Assembly (NCBI RefSeq): GCF_000004075.3
Contig: NC_026655.2
Coordinates: 248,001 to 312,000, forward strand
Origin: Cucumis sativus
Taxonomy: Eukaryota > Streptophyta > Magnoliopsida > Cucurbitales > Cucurbitaceae
Reading direction: 5' to 3'
DNA length: 64,000 nt
The notes under the pieces were generated by a model. The model ran no database searches, was not told the DNA's origin, and worked only from the letters and a program-made list of their open reading frames with translations. Every line of letters starts with the position of its first letter. Position 1 is the first letter of the stretch. Position numbers and translations under genes: made by a program. Of this stretch, positions 23,201 through 35,548 are shown one piece after another.

Positions 23201-23448
23201 GAGGCCCCGTCGCAGACTTTAACCTGTCCGGCAAGAACCACATTAGGTGCAACATAGGCGTCGACGGCGATTGTGGGGAGCCACTGACCGAGCGGGATTA
23301 TCTGTCTTTGACCTCTATAGTCCCACTTGACTCGATCCGGTGAGGGCGTGATCGTTTTGGACACTTGGGTCGAGAAAGCACGGCGGAGTTGATTGGTGGC
23401 AACCGCTGAGGCAATAGCCTTGCGGGAGAAACGAGCTAGAGCTGCCAT
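20291..23448 (-). CDS. GAMMACAL: Gamma carbonic anhydrase-like protein, mitochondrial complex I subunit
   Basis: Two exons, complement of 23091-23448 and 20291-20667, give 244 residues. The start is the ATG at 23448-23446; the open frame runs further upstream but without an ATG. An Arg/Ala-rich mitochondrial presequence (LARFSRKAIASAVATNQLRRAF) precedes the conserved RVKWDYRGQRQIIPLGQWLP block and a left-handed beta-helix of hexapeptide repeats. One of the three zinc histidines of true gamma-CAs is present (CVLHAAW). At the other two sites the sequence reads TIGAYCLLRSC, without histidine, which is the mark of the CAL subgroup. In plants these form a heterotrimer with gamma-CA on the matrix side of complex I. 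The 2.4-kb intron carries repeats. CAL1 versus CAL2 is not resolved. Confidence 0.95.
20768..20900. repeat. Possible end of a cucurbit non-LTR dispersed repeat in the gamma-CAL intron
   Basis: The block TTTTTTTGAAAAGGAGACAA, followed by CTTCTTTATTAAATAGAATTCAAAG and a long purine-rich tail, resembles a dispersed repeat end I recall from cucurbit sequences. No second copy was found in the window, so the call rests on memory alone. Confidence 0.3.
21466..21745. repeat. CT-rich low-complexity tract in the gamma-CAL intron
   Basis: About 280 bases of almost pure pyrimidine (CTCTCTCTATCCATCACTCT-like words repeated several times, with CCCAACTCTCCTGTTC twice). On the transcribed strand it is a GA-rich tract. 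The internal repeat of about 90-100 bases suggests amplification. Confidence 0.75.
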
Positions 23449-23543
23449 TGCTAGAGCAGAAAGCGAGCGCGGTGTGTGATTCAGCTCGTGGCAAGTCGGA
23501 GAGGGCAGAGAGCGATACAAACATCTGCCTTTGTTGTTTCAGT

Positions 23544-23580
23544 GGCCCAATGTTGCTTATGGGCTTTGAACCATTGTGGG
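23544..23580 (-). promoter_or_regulatory. Site II-type promoter motifs of gamma-CAL
   Basis: GGCCCA at 23544-23549 and TGGGC motifs at 23560-23564 and 23577-23581 lie about 100-130 bases upstream of the ATG. Site II motifs (TGGGCY) are enriched in promoters of plant nuclear genes for mitochondrial proteins, which fits a complex I subunit. Confidence 0.55.
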
Positions 23581-23589
23581 CTACACCAA

Positions 23590-25289
23590 ACTGCCCACAA
23601 AACTAAATTTGCCTTCCGAAATTAAGAAACAAAATTTTAAAGGTTCTTTTAAAAAAAGAAAAAAAAAATCCATAGAATAAATTATTGCATAAATATTTCT
23701 TCAAATGTTCTATTTTTTTTACAATTTTTCAAATGATTTCTCAAATTTTAAAATAGTAGGATCAAATAAGAGATTTGATAATTTTATTGTCAAGATGACA
23801 ACAACAATAATGAATTTAGTACTCCACTCACTCTAGAGAAAGGTAATGTAAGGTATCCTATTTTTTATTATGTTTGATATCATTTACTAGTCTTCCATAA
23901 TTATAATGAGCTATGTATAATCAGTTTAATTAAGTATAATAGTGCTCCATCTAATTGTGCATATAAAGTAAGGTACATTATATTTATAAAATATTTGAAT
24001 AAAGGTGAAAAACAATACAATAATATTTAAAATTGGAGAATTTTTCAAAATATATTTACAATTGGAGAAATTTCCAAAATATTTAGAAAAAAGAGTAAGT
24101 GTAAAAATTGTTTTTTTTTAATGATTTTATTTTATTTTCCTTTTTTTTATTGTATTTTCAAAAATTCTCTTACTAGACTCATCACGATTAACCCATAAAG
24201 GAAATTTCGGGTTGTGAGCGTGACTTTATGTTATAAATATTTAAATATTTTATTTGATGATTTCATATTCAATAGGTTGCAGTTGCACTATCTAGATTGT
24301 AAAAATTCAAAACAATTTTGAAAAATAACGTTGAAATATTTGTTGATTTTGCTTACCAAGAGCCAATAGGCTCTATTTTTTCTTTCCTTTTCTTTTTTAG
24401 ATCAATTTGTATTTCTTTTCCACGTTCTATACACATTTGAGAAATGAGTCATTTAATTGGTTCAATCCATGCCTTTGAATTAACTTTGCAAGTTACGCCA
24501 TAGAACACAACTTATTGACTACATGACCAAATAACTAAATCAATTATTATTATTTTAGACCAAACAATATCATCATATTATCGTCACAACTTGATGAACA
24601 GCATTTTAAAATACGTGAATTATTTAAACACTTACAATTTTAATTAGAATAATTACATCAACTTTCCAAATAGAATTTTCATACCATCATAAAGCTTCCT
24701 CCCTTCTGTTTTCTCTTTTACTTAATTAAAAGAATGTGAAAATTCGATTCTCAATAAAAAATAATAAAATAACCACCACCTTATTTATTATTATTTCTTA
24801 TTTCGAAGAAACGCCTTTATCAAAATACTCGAATTTTCTTTTCTAAGAAAAAAAGACTCAAATTATAATTAAACAAATGTTAAAAAGAAACGTAAATGTA
24901 GGGCCGCCTTCAATTGGGTCCACGTGCACCGACGGGAACTACCACCGCCCAGAAGCGGTGGCGGGGGCCATCGAAACCCAAACGACGAGAAAGAGAATGA
25001 AACGGTAAAAGCAGATGTAAATGGTCATATAAACCCTATGGGAATCGTATATCGGAATCTTTTTCCCTGAATCTGTACCAAACACCCAACACCCAACACC
25101 CAACAGCAGCCATTCAATTTATAAATCGCGTTTAAAATCAAACCAATTTTACAATCGCAATCGTTGAAACTCCAACTAGACAGTAAAAGTCACAAGTCAC
25201 ATAACAGACAACAATCCATCGATTATAGAACAAGAAAGAGAAAGAAAAGGCAGTACAGAGTAGATTAAAGAGAAGAGGGGAGTTGGGTT
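23590..25289. other. AT-rich intergenic region with a small GC-rich island
   Basis: Mostly A/T runs with no coding signal from 23590 to 24890. At 24900-25045 the composition changes: a CACGTG core (24921), a perfect 7-bp stem (CCACCGC / GCGGTGG, about 24942-24961) and a TATAAACCCTA word (about 25028). Then comes a short CAACACC tandem repeat (about 25082-25105). The right part should be the 3' UTR of the DUF3339 gene. Confidence 0.5.
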
Positions 25290-25499
25290 TTAGCCAGTGT
25301 AGATATGAACACCGATGGCGATGAGGAAGATAGTGATGAGGCCAAAGTAGATGATGGCGTGGACTAAAATGGAAGCCCCACTAGTCTGCATGTTTCCGAA
25401 TTCAACAACTCTTCCTTTGGCTGGGATCTGAAAGAGAAGGCCTGGACTGAGCAGGACGAAGAGCACCACCGCTATAATCACCGGCCCCCAATCAGCCAT
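25290..25499 (-). CDS. DUF3339 mini membrane protein
   Basis: A 69-residue protein in one exon, starting MADWGPVIIAVVLFVLLSPG at an ATG with a good plant context. It has two hydrophobic helices (about residues 6-26 and 44-66) separated by the conserved family centre (GRVVEFGNMQTSG). This architecture and length are typical of the plant-specific DUF3339 family. Its members are small membrane proteins of largely unknown function. The start coincides with the family's conserved beginning. No operon-like context; the nearest genes are far away. Functional role is not inferable. Confidence 0.93.
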   Translation of the reverse strand: MADWGPVIIAVVLFVLLSPGLLFQIPAKGRVVEFGNMQTSGASILVHAIIYFGLITIFLIAIGVHIYTG

Positions 25500-25559
25500 T
25501 ATGAGTCTTAAAACTAAAGATTAAAGAAGAAAGAAAGTGGGATTTGGGATTGGGGATGA

Positions 25560-28250
25560 ATAGGGATGGTGTGGTTTTAAGTTGAGAAGATTTGAGAAGG
25601 GTAAAGAAATGGAGTGGTTTTGAAACTTGGAAGCTGGACACTGATTCGACAACTGCGTTGATCTTGATGCTTCACGTGGACGGATGAGCCTTTCACATTT
25701 CTTTTATTTGTTTTTTTCTGTCATCGTCTCACAAACTTTATGACCTAAAATTTAATGTACTTTGGTATTAGGCTTTTCAATTGTAAGAATTGTATTAGAG
25801 TTTTAACATTATAAATTTTGATAAATAGAGGGTGGGGGTAAAGTAGAGTACTTTCCCCAAAAATTCCGAAGACGATGGAAGAGGAAAAGACTGCTTTTGG
25901 TGCTTCGTAAATCTTTTAATTGTCAAATCATGCGTGTTGGGAATGATGTAATCTCATCAATTTTTTCTTTTTGTATTTGGACAACACATTTAACTTTATA
26001 AAAAGAAATTACACCATTGTCAATAACTTAACATTGATATAGTTTAAATTTAATTTCCAAAAATTAACTATATTATATTTCATAAAAGCATATGTTTCAT
26101 TTTCGCAATACATAATCTTTTTTCAACTTCCCTTCACCCTTAAAATTACTCAAGTTTTAGAAGCTACAAAAAAACGTTTTAGTTTTAAGTTTCAAACTCG
26201 TTAGAATTTGAACTTTTCTTCTTTTTCTTTTCAAATCTTGTAAACAATTTTTTTAGAAGTAAAATTGCTTAATTTAAAATGATAAAATAACTAAATGCTT
26301 AACAAACAAAACTTGATTTTAATAGTAAGGTTAAAAAAAAAAATCATTTCAACTATATAGTGTAAGTCTACGGTATAATTTTCAGAACTCCAAACTTAAG
26401 TTTACCATACATGAGTTGAACAAAGAAAAGTTAAAATAATTTTTTTTTTAGTCTTCAAGTATTTTACGACATTTTAAACCTTTTTAGCACATTTGTCATG
26501 TCCTCGACTCTATGTAAATCATCTCATCGGTGTTGTGAGCTACGCATGCAAAAGTTAATTAACAAGTGCTCTTGTTTGTTTAGAGAAAGTACTCTCATGT
26601 AGTTGTAGAATGAGATCATTTGTAATATTATACTACTAATGGTCTCATAAGATCATATACAAATCTAGCAATGTCAACATATTTTACGACACTTGAGAAT
26701 TCAAACGTAGCAGAGTTCATTTATTTTAAATGGCTTTTGGTTGTGCACGTGGACTTTGATGAGTATTAGGGCAGCAAAAAAAATGTAGAAATGGGAGCAT
26801 CAAGATAGGAATGGATACGAAGCCAACGTTAGTGGATCCCTTAGCAGTCAACACCCAACATCTTAATCTCTTCTTTATGTATTCCACTTTCAATGTTAGG
26901 GGACGGAAAAGGGTATTTTTAAAAAGGATCATTTTTCATTATTACATAAAGGCCACAAAAGCAAATTTCAAAACTAAATCTAAAGAATCTTTTCAAAACC
27001 ATATATATATTATTCTTTGAAAAAACATTTAGTAATTAACAATAAAACTATTTCAAATTTAACAATAATGTATTCAATTTTAGCTCACCATAAAAGTTTC
27101 AAACAACAAATAAATTTGACCCACGAACAAATTAACTCTTTCTCAAAATTAATAAATTTATTTAATGTTGTTTTTTTCTCACAGTCGAATTCATACGACA
27201 AATTTACATAAGTAGAATAAAACACAAAAGTATTTATATTCTATAGCAAAATTTGAAGGGTAAATATTACTTTTATATTATTCTAAAATACCCATTAGCA
27301 TAGTCAAATATTCGCACGTGGAATAGTTTCTTCGTTTATTTTTTTCGACAGACTTCATCTTCTTCCTCATTTTATTTTTCTTTTGATATTATTTCGTTTA
27401 TTTCTTTTGGTGACATGGTCTTGTCTCTACTCGATGATTATAACAACAATGATTCGTAATTTTGTTTTTGTCGGGGTCAATTTCTATCTGAATCTAACCT
27501 CGGGATTCTTACCATAAAATTTTAAACTATTTGAAGAAAATTTCTCAGGGTCGATCGAGTGCGTCACCAAGCTAGTACAATTTTTTTAAAAGATTTGAAG
27601 TCAAATACAAAAAAGCCAAACAACATTGCCCTAAGAAAACTAAAAATAGATTAAGGAAAACTCGAGGATCTCTCATAGTAACCTTAGCCCGATATCATAT
27701 CTAAAGTCTCTTGTTAGGTTGTTTGGCTTACTTGCCTTTATTTTCAAAATTTTAATAAGAAAACGCACTATCACGTTGGTGCACTTAAGTGAGAGACAAA
27801 AAAATGTCCTTCAAAGAGTTTTTAAAAATTTGAAAAGAATCTTGGGTCTATCACGACCGAGTGCAAGTTTTGTGTGCCCACTGTAGAAAGAAATGATTAA
27901 TTAGAATGATTTAAGTTTTCATAGACTTTTTTGATAATTCGTCGGACTCGACATGTGATGTAAATATTTTTATTATATTTAAAATTTTTTCCTAAAATAA
28001 ATTAAAAATAGTAATATAATTGTAGATGGGATATTGAAACTAACCTTTTAAAAAAAACAAAACAATATGAATGATAATAAGTTATAAAAATAAAATGAGT
28101 AGATAAATGGAAGGGAAAATGGTAAAGTTGAAGAGAAATCAATTTCTTAATTTAGCGCCAAACGGAAGGCTTCCTCAGAAATATTATCTGTTATTTTTTC
28201 AAGTTAGAGCTATTTCAGTTAGTTTCCTTGACGTGGAGTTCTATTATTGG
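25560..28250. other. AT-rich gene-free region
   Basis: The left part is the DUF3339 promoter (pyrimidine-rich on the coding strand, with an ACGTG core near 25675). The rest is A/T-rich with short ORFs that have no coding character. A stretch of more even composition at about 27440-27900 could be an old decayed repeat, but nothing identifiable remains. Confidence 0.5.
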
Positions 28251-28289
28251 TCCACTCTCCCCATCCTCTTAAAAAGATTCCATTTCTCC

Positions 28290-28858
28290 CATTTTCTTAG
28301 GTTTTCTCCTCTTCCCTCTTCCCTCTTCCCTCTCTCTTTCTTCTTCCTTCCACGGTCGGTAGTTTCTCCCGGATTCCTTTTTATCTTTCCGATAAGATTA
28401 CCGACCGTTACTATTCCATTTTTCTTTGAATTTTTTTGAAGTTTTCTCATCGATTCTCTCCGTTGACCACTTTTCTCCATTCATTTTCTGGCGATTTATT
28501 TGCCCGCGCGATTGGGGTTTAGCTCTCAATATTTTCAATAATCTCTTTCTCAAGGCGGAGAATCTATGCTCAAGATTTTTCAATAAGGAGAGAGATTCGA
28601 CGTTGAAGAAGAAGCCATATATTTCAGGTTTTTGGATTCTCTTTTTGTTTCGTCCTATTCGATTCTATGCTTCAAAACTTAGAGTTGTTCATTAGAATTG
28701 AATATAATCTCAATTGTTCACTATTTTCTTTAGCGTCTGAATTGGGCTATGTTTCTTTTTTCATATTCATTTTTTTTTTCTTATACATGAAATTGAACGA
28801 CCTTCTGTTGCAATGTTTTCAAGGTCTTATCTAAGATCGTGGAAACCATCGGCAAGAA
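28290..28858 (+). other. 5' leader of the CBS/PB1 gene with a leader intron
   Basis: A CT-rich tract with four TTCCCTC-type repeats (28308-28332) marks a typical plant 5' UTR. A donor (TTTCAG|GTTTTT) at 28628 and an acceptor (TTTTCAAG) ending at 28823 define a leader intron of 196 bases, with the ATG 36 bases into the next exon. Transcription start is not fixed. Confidence 0.55.
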
Positions 28859-31800
28859 ATGACTAGTCAAGGTGGTTCTTCTAGAAGAAGTTTGTCCTTA
28901 ACGAACATGTCGTCTCAGGGCAAGAAGAAAGCCCATGAGAACGGAAACTCGGATGCACCGCGGAAGTCTCTTTCATCATCTCGTTCATTGTAAATTCCTA
29001 TTTCTTAATCACTTCTTATTTATGCTTTCACTTATTCTTGTTTTTTTATGCCTACGCGTACATCTTAATTGGCATCTTATTTATTTGAAGTCATATTGCA
29101 CGCCTTAGATTTTTCTTAGCAAGTTTCGAAGCTGAAAGTTGTATGTAGTTGCGTTTTCTCATTCGGATGATCATTTAAAACCCTTCAAAGGTTTGCAGGA
29201 ACCTTCAGAGCAGCCCCGCTCTCAAGTCTTTGGTGTGAAATTGCGAAATACTGCAGTTCATTTCATCAAGAATGTGTTTAGGCAAAATGGAATTGAAAAT
29301 ACTACATGAAACTCAAGTACTTATATTTCATTGCTTAACCTTTTAAAGGATTAGCAAATGTACTTGAACGTTGGCACTCTGCTATATCTAATGACTGCAT
29401 CATGTATTCATTGTGTATATTTTCTTATTTTATCGCACAACCTTTTGAGGGATTTATTAATGTAGTAGAATGGAAGTACTTTTCTAGATCACGTAATAAT
29501 TTAAAGGATTCTTGTTGGATACAGTAATTAAAAGGGTGAAGTCAAGATATATTAACTTGATTTTCCATTTTGCTTTTACGTTTGGAAAAGACAACTCACT
29601 GGTGAGCGAACGGTAAAACGACTGCGGCTATCAAGAGCACTGACAGTTCCTGAAAGTACTACCATCTCTGAGGCTTGTCGTCGGATGGCTGCTCGTAGAG
29701 TTGACGCTTTGTTACTGACTGATTCAAATGCTTTACTTTGTGGTATCCTCACAGACAAGGTTTAACACTGGCTTTCCTTTAAACTTAAGCATAAAAGTCT
29801 CTTCGCAACTAAACAAAATTCTAATATATTCTTATCCATTTTGATGGAAGGATATAGCAACAAGGGTTATTGCTTGTGGCATTAATCTCGAAGAAACATC
29901 TGTGTCTAAAGTTATGACAAGGAATCCAGTTTTTGTTCTTTCTGACACCCTAGCCGTGGAAGCCCTCCAGAAGATGGTACAAGGTTCGTATGATTCTGAG
30001 ATGCATTTTCACATTTTAATGTTCTGTGTTGTTTGGTGCTTGGGTGTTGATTCTAGCTTTGTGGTTCTGATAACCGTGTCTACAGGAAAATTTAGACATT
30101 TGCCTGTAGTTGAGAACGGGGAGGTCATTGCATTACTTGATATTGCAAAATGTTTATATGATGCTATTGCACGAATGGAAAGAGCAGCTGAAAAGGGAAA
30201 GGCCATTGCAGCAGCAGTTGAAGGTGTTGAAAAAAGTTGGGGAACCTCTGTATCTGGTTAGTGAACTGTCATTTCCAATGATATTAATACCTTCCAAAAA
30301 CAACCCTAATTGTGCTACAATTGATGACCAGGTCCTAATACGTTTATTGAGACACTTCGAGAGCGTATGTTCAGACCATCTCTGTCTACTATAATCCCAG
30401 AGAATTTAAAGTAGGTAATACTTTTCTTGCGTGAAAGATATTTGGTCTTTAATGCTATCTGCATAGCATCTTTTATTGATGTTCTGTTTTCCAGGATTGT
30501 TACAGTTCCACCAACAGAAACAGTTTTGATGGCCACAAAAAAGATGCTTGAACTTCGAGTGAGTTCTGCAGTTGTAACAGTTGATAGCAAGCCACAAGGA
30601 ATTCTCACGTGAGTACCATCATAAGTTTTCTGGTCTTAGGATCTTATACTTGGATACAATTTTACGTATCCTAATTTTTAATATTTGCAGGTCAAAGGAT
30701 ATTTTGATGCGATTAATAGCTCAAAATCTTCCTCCAGATTCCACACTTGTAGAGAAGGTAATTTCTTTCAGCTAGCATGGAGTATAAACTATGGTGCATT
30801 AATGCCTACAAAACGATGGTGCAATATTGCCTCCCCTCCTGTCTGTACAGTTCTATTGGTTAACTTTAAAGGGGGCACGGGTTTAGATTGGGGTTTGTGG
30901 CAGAGATAAATATGACAAATATTGCAAGAATAGATATAAGAGAAACATATTTGATGATGCGAGATTTTATTATTCAGAACTGAATATCACCTCTCTCTGT
31001 TTCATGTTAAAGGTCATGACCCCAAATCCTGAATGTGCATCAATTGATACACCAATAGTTGACGCTCTGCACACTATGCACGATGGAAAGTTTTTGCATC
31101 TCCCAGTGGTAGATAGAGGTAGCGTTTGTGTAATTATAAATCTCAGGAACACGAAACGGTTTATCATCTTTACTTCTGATGCTGTTGGTTAATTGGCTGC
31201 AGATGGAAACGTTGTTGCTGTAGTTGATGTAATACATATCACCCATGCTGCTGTGGCCACGGTGAGTCCCTTAATTTTTGGAACCTTGTATTTGTTAGTG
31301 CTGTCGACTCTTACTTCTTGGTATTGGAAAAGTAAAAGATAAACTATGTTCGAGCTATAATCACTTTCAAATGGCTATGAACGTATTATTGGAAGTGCAA
31401 TCTAAATTCTTAATCATGTTTTTCATGATAAGCTTTGGATTTGAGATTAGTGGTGTTGCTATTTTTTCGATGAGAGAATTGGTCTCCCAGTGAGCAGTGT
31501 AATTTGAGTGGTTAAGTTGGTATGGTGAAATATGAGACCTTTTGATGTTTTTCGAGAGAATTGCTCTCATATTCATATATGCAGAAATTCAATGCCTTTC
31601 GATAGTTTTTGTATAGTAGACTTATTTTTGTTACTCCTATAGTGTTTGCTGTGCTTTTCATTTCTGAGCTTCGTCAACTAAAATCATCGTGGTCCCCCCT
31701 CCAACTTTCTTATTTACTGTGCGAAAATTCAGTTCGATACCTTTGAAGTTTGAGGACTATGTTTTTCACTTCTCTGAATCTTTAGATTTACAGCCTTAGG

Positions 31801-33258
31801 GGTTTGACATATTTGGTAAATATGTTATAGGCTTGAGAATTTAACCGAGTAGTCAAATGTTAAGACCCTGCCAGTCATCTACTTGGGGTTTAACCTAGCG
31901 GACAATGATGGGGAGGAGATTTTTGGTATAACAAGCTAAACTATTGCCGACTCGTTTAAAGTCTGAACTAATGGGCCTCTGGCTGGGAGAAGAAATATTT
32001 AATTTCTTAAAAATTAATATAGAATATTAGTTGGGTTTTGAACAACGTACCTATAATTCTTAGAGGTCTGTAGTGTCTATGATTGTGAATATTTATGACT
32101 TGTATTTCTTCGTGATTAGGTTGGAAATACATCTGGAGTTGGCAACGAGGCTGCAAGTTCTATGATGCAGAAGTTTTGGGATTCTGCCATGGCCTTATCA
32201 CCAAATGACGATGACGATGAATTGCGTAGGTTGTGATTGTCAAATAGCCATGCTCTTACATTGTTGTTATTATGTTATTTAGTTATCTCACACGTTAGTG
32301 TGATATCTCAGTGAAGGTTCAATGAAATTGGCTTCTGAGGAAACGGATACCTTAAGAACTCTTCCCTTTCCATCACCTGGAATGTCAAATACTTTTTCTT
32401 TTAAACTTGAAGATAGGAGGGGCCGGATGCATCGGTTTTCTTGTGGTATATTTCTTGTTCTCTTTTCATTATTATCAATCGAAATGTGCAAGTATGGATG
32501 TATTTTCATGTCATTTGTGGCACTTGATTATTCCCTAATGCCAAATAAGGTAACATCATCTATATTTTAGTGGATGGTTAAAACTGTTTTCCATGGAGCG
32601 ACAATGGCTGCAAACAAACCTTATTTCTTCTTTCCTTCGTATCTTCCTAGCTAGCTTTCCATAATCAACATTAATATCTTTAAGTTGGTCTGACTGTTGT
32701 TCTATCCGAGACAAGATACTCGGAGTTTAACAGATGTCATAACAGCAATCCTTCAGAGAGTTGGTGATGATATTGACCGCAACAAATTGCCTCAGATTTT
32801 GGTACCCTCTCAAACCAATATTACCAGTCTCTTTATTTGGCTTGGCAACTTTGAGTTTCCAAAATATAAATTGCATAACCTATTGATGACCCACTTTTGT
32901 AGTATGAAGATGAAGACCACGATAAAGTTGTTCTAGGATCAGACAGCGATCTTGCAGCAGCTGTAGAGCACGCAAGGTTGGCTGGATGGAAGGTACCATA
33001 TTGGATGATAATCTGTGAATGACGATTTATCCATGAAAAGAAATGGTTAAACTGAAGATAAAAAACATGTTGGGTTTTACGCAGGGACTGAGATTGCATT
33101 TAGAATATCCAGGAAGTCATGGTCGTAGAAGGGATGCAGGAAATATGGATTATGCTCAAAGAGACGCATGGGCGTCGGCGTACAGTGCAGTTGCGGCCGG
33201 AGCCGCCCTTGTTGCTGGGTTAGGCGTGTTAGCATACTTGAGAAGATCTGGTAACTAA
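28859..33258 (+). CDS. CBS-domain and PB1-domain protein (CBSCBSPB type)
   Basis: Fourteen exons join in frame: 28859-28989, 29591-29759, 29851-29983, 30086-30256, 30332-30410, 30495-30608, 30691-30757, 31013-31118, 31203-31261, 32120-32229, 32312-32445, 32716-32801, 32903-32992, 33085-33258. The product has 540 residues. A basic Ser-rich N-terminus precedes four CBS motifs in two pairs (first pair around TVPESTTISEACRRMAARRV and KVMTRNPVFV; second pair around IVTVPPTETVLMATKKM and KVMTPNPECA). A PB1 domain follows (FSFKLEDRRGRMHRF to SDSDLAAAVEHARLAGW) and then a C-terminal membrane helix (YSAVAAGAALVAGLGVLAYL). CBS pairs usually bind adenosyl ligands and PB1 mediates pairing; the biological role of the plant proteins is poorly known. 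Each exon boundary keeps frame, which makes the model strong. Confidence 0.93.
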
Positions 33259-35548
33259 ATTAATAAAATTCATACACATTTTAATTCAATGATCATGGTT
33301 CCGACTAACCTCCGCAAAGGGGCCCTTATTTGTTGGGACCGGTTGGTAGAGTATCGTGCTTGTGCTTGTGCTTATGATATATTTCATTGGAAAAAAACGT
33401 CATAAATTTTATAAAGGAAAAGTTGTTAAATTTTGGGATTTGTTGATTTGATTTGATGCATGAAAGAAAATGCATTCCATTCCATTCCGTTCACTCCCGT
33501 GAGTATTGACATTTGTTAATGTTTCTGAAATCTGAAGGTTTTGCAGCTCCATAAATTCGTGGAGATCTTGTGTATGTGATTCAACTTTCTACACTTCCAT
33601 TCATAATTATAAAGTATCACTCAACTGCGTGCTTGATTTTCTATATGATTGTTGCTGTAATACGCAAAACAAAGGGAAAAAAAAGAGAAGGAAAAAACAA
33701 AAAAAAAAGAGAAGGAAAAGAAAAAGAAAGATGATCGATGATGGTTGATGTCATTTACGCACTTGGGGCCAATGTCTGAAGAAATATATGATTTCTTTTG
33801 TCGGTGCTTTGCTGTGAAGGGCACTCTAATTTTACTAATTCTTAACTTTTTATTGTCTTCGATAAGACAAATTTTGTGAATGGCATCCTCACTAACTTTA
33901 ACCTAGTGGTGGGTCTAAGGGTTCAAGTTCTGTTATTGTCTATGAATTTTATAAAAATTACTCTTAATTGTACTTCAAAAAACTGCCCATGAACCCATTG
34001 TCGGGCCTTATAATACATTATTATTTTATCATAACTATTACTCATTAGCATTACATGAAATAATTACAATAAGGTGATTGATTATTATATAATATAAATA
34101 TGCTTCAAGAGATGGTTACTTGAAAGTTTAGGTGAGCAAAAAAGAAAATCAACGAAAGTTATGTAATTGTCATGTAAGGTGTCACGGAGTCTCGTTCACA
34201 CGTTGCCACTTTGTACATTTGTGGTTTGGCAAAGGCCAAGCAGTAAGCAGAGCCTGCGGCATGATTTGGTTCACATGTGTAGCAAAAAGCAATTTGATTT
34301 TTTTATTTTTTTCATTACTTTAATGGTGAAATACGACAAATTTTGCGACCAAGTTCAGCCAATTACTCAGTTTTCTGATTTCTGTAATGTAAAATTAAGA
34401 CAAAAAGTCTCGCAAACATTTGTTCGGAAATTGAATATTTCACTCTCTAGTGAAGACCAAAAGGAGAGCCGAAAGAAATGAAGTTTAACTAACAAAACTC
34501 ATTCATGGGTAATTCGGTGTTGGGTAGATTGAGATTCTTCTATAAATGAAAGAATTTTAAGAAGCCATGTGATAGTGATGGTAGTGATGATAGTGATGGT
34601 GATAGTGGGAGGGAGGTTTTGGTTTTAAGGGTGATGGAAACAATTTTAAAGAAGTGAGAAAGTGGGATTGGGTGCAGTGATTTTGAAATAAAAAGAAAAA
34701 GAAAAAGTTAACCATTATCTCCAATTTTATAACTTTAAAAAGTGACTCTTAAGTTGTGAGAGTGGTGCAGTAATGATGTGAAATAAAAAAAGAAAAGAGT
34801 GGGAAGGAAAAATAACAAAGTTATGCTCCACTCATTCAGCTTTTGAATTCTCCTTGCTCCTTGATTTGCGTAGGTTAGGTCATGAGATAAAGAGAATGAT
34901 TTCTCTTAAGAGATATTTTAGGATAACACAATTGAATTTACACAATTTGAACAAATTCAAACTTTGTTTATACCTAAGGATAATATATATTAAATTGTTC
35001 ATTCTTGAAAGTACTTTATCTCATGAACGTCCATGTACTGACAAAACCCATCTGACCAACGTTTGTAAGAATAATTAGAGAGATAATTTCATACTGGAAA
35101 ATGGGAAGGAAGAATTAAATTCCATAAAAATTGTAACTGCAAATGTGATACGAATGAAAGGATTATTGAGAAAAAAAGAAACGGCAGTTGTTTCCAATAA
35201 TAAAGAAAAAAAGAGAGTGAATTTTCAATTTTTGCGCTTCACCTTCCCTTATTGTTGATTCTTTACTTTAATTGCACTGTTATCTGAAACGCTCAAGACC
35301 GGAAGCTTCTTCCTCTTCTCTCTCTCCGTTTCACTCCATTCTAAGCTTCCCTCTCTCTCTCTCTTAGTCACAACCAGAGGATTTTGCATTTTTTAAAGTG
35401 GGATTTGCCTGTAACATTCTCATCCACAATCCAATTTCCTCATTTTTAAGTTCTCTTTTGGAATCTCACACTAAATTTGGCAGACTTATCTTCTTCTTCT
35501 TCTTCTGCTTCTTCTATTTTCCTTGTCTCTGTTCGCAGTGATAACACA
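33259..35548. other. Intergenic region and NPC promoter/leader
   Basis: No coding region supported. It begins with the CBS gene 3' UTR (a CATTCCATTCCATTC repeat near 33472). A purine-rich stretch at about 33670-33730 and a GATAGTGATGG microsatellite at 34571-34610 follow. At 35300-35365 a CT-rich tract, and at 35490-35515 a CTT repeat, look like the leader of the phospholipase C gene. The open frame continues upstream of that gene's ATG to 35477 but has no earlier ATG. Confidence 0.5.

Noticed and set aside
23113-23343. 76-codon + strand frame opposite gamma-CAL exon 1
   Set aside because: Antisense shadow of a well-supported exon.
27440-27930. Possible decayed LTR or other repeat in a more even-composition block
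   Set aside because: No terminal repeats, primer-binding site or coding remnant could be shown.
28107-28695. Overlapping frames (110 and 89 codons) before the CBS/PB1 gene
   Set aside because: They lie in the CT-rich promoter and leader; Phe/Leu/Ser-rich composition results from pyrimidine tracts.
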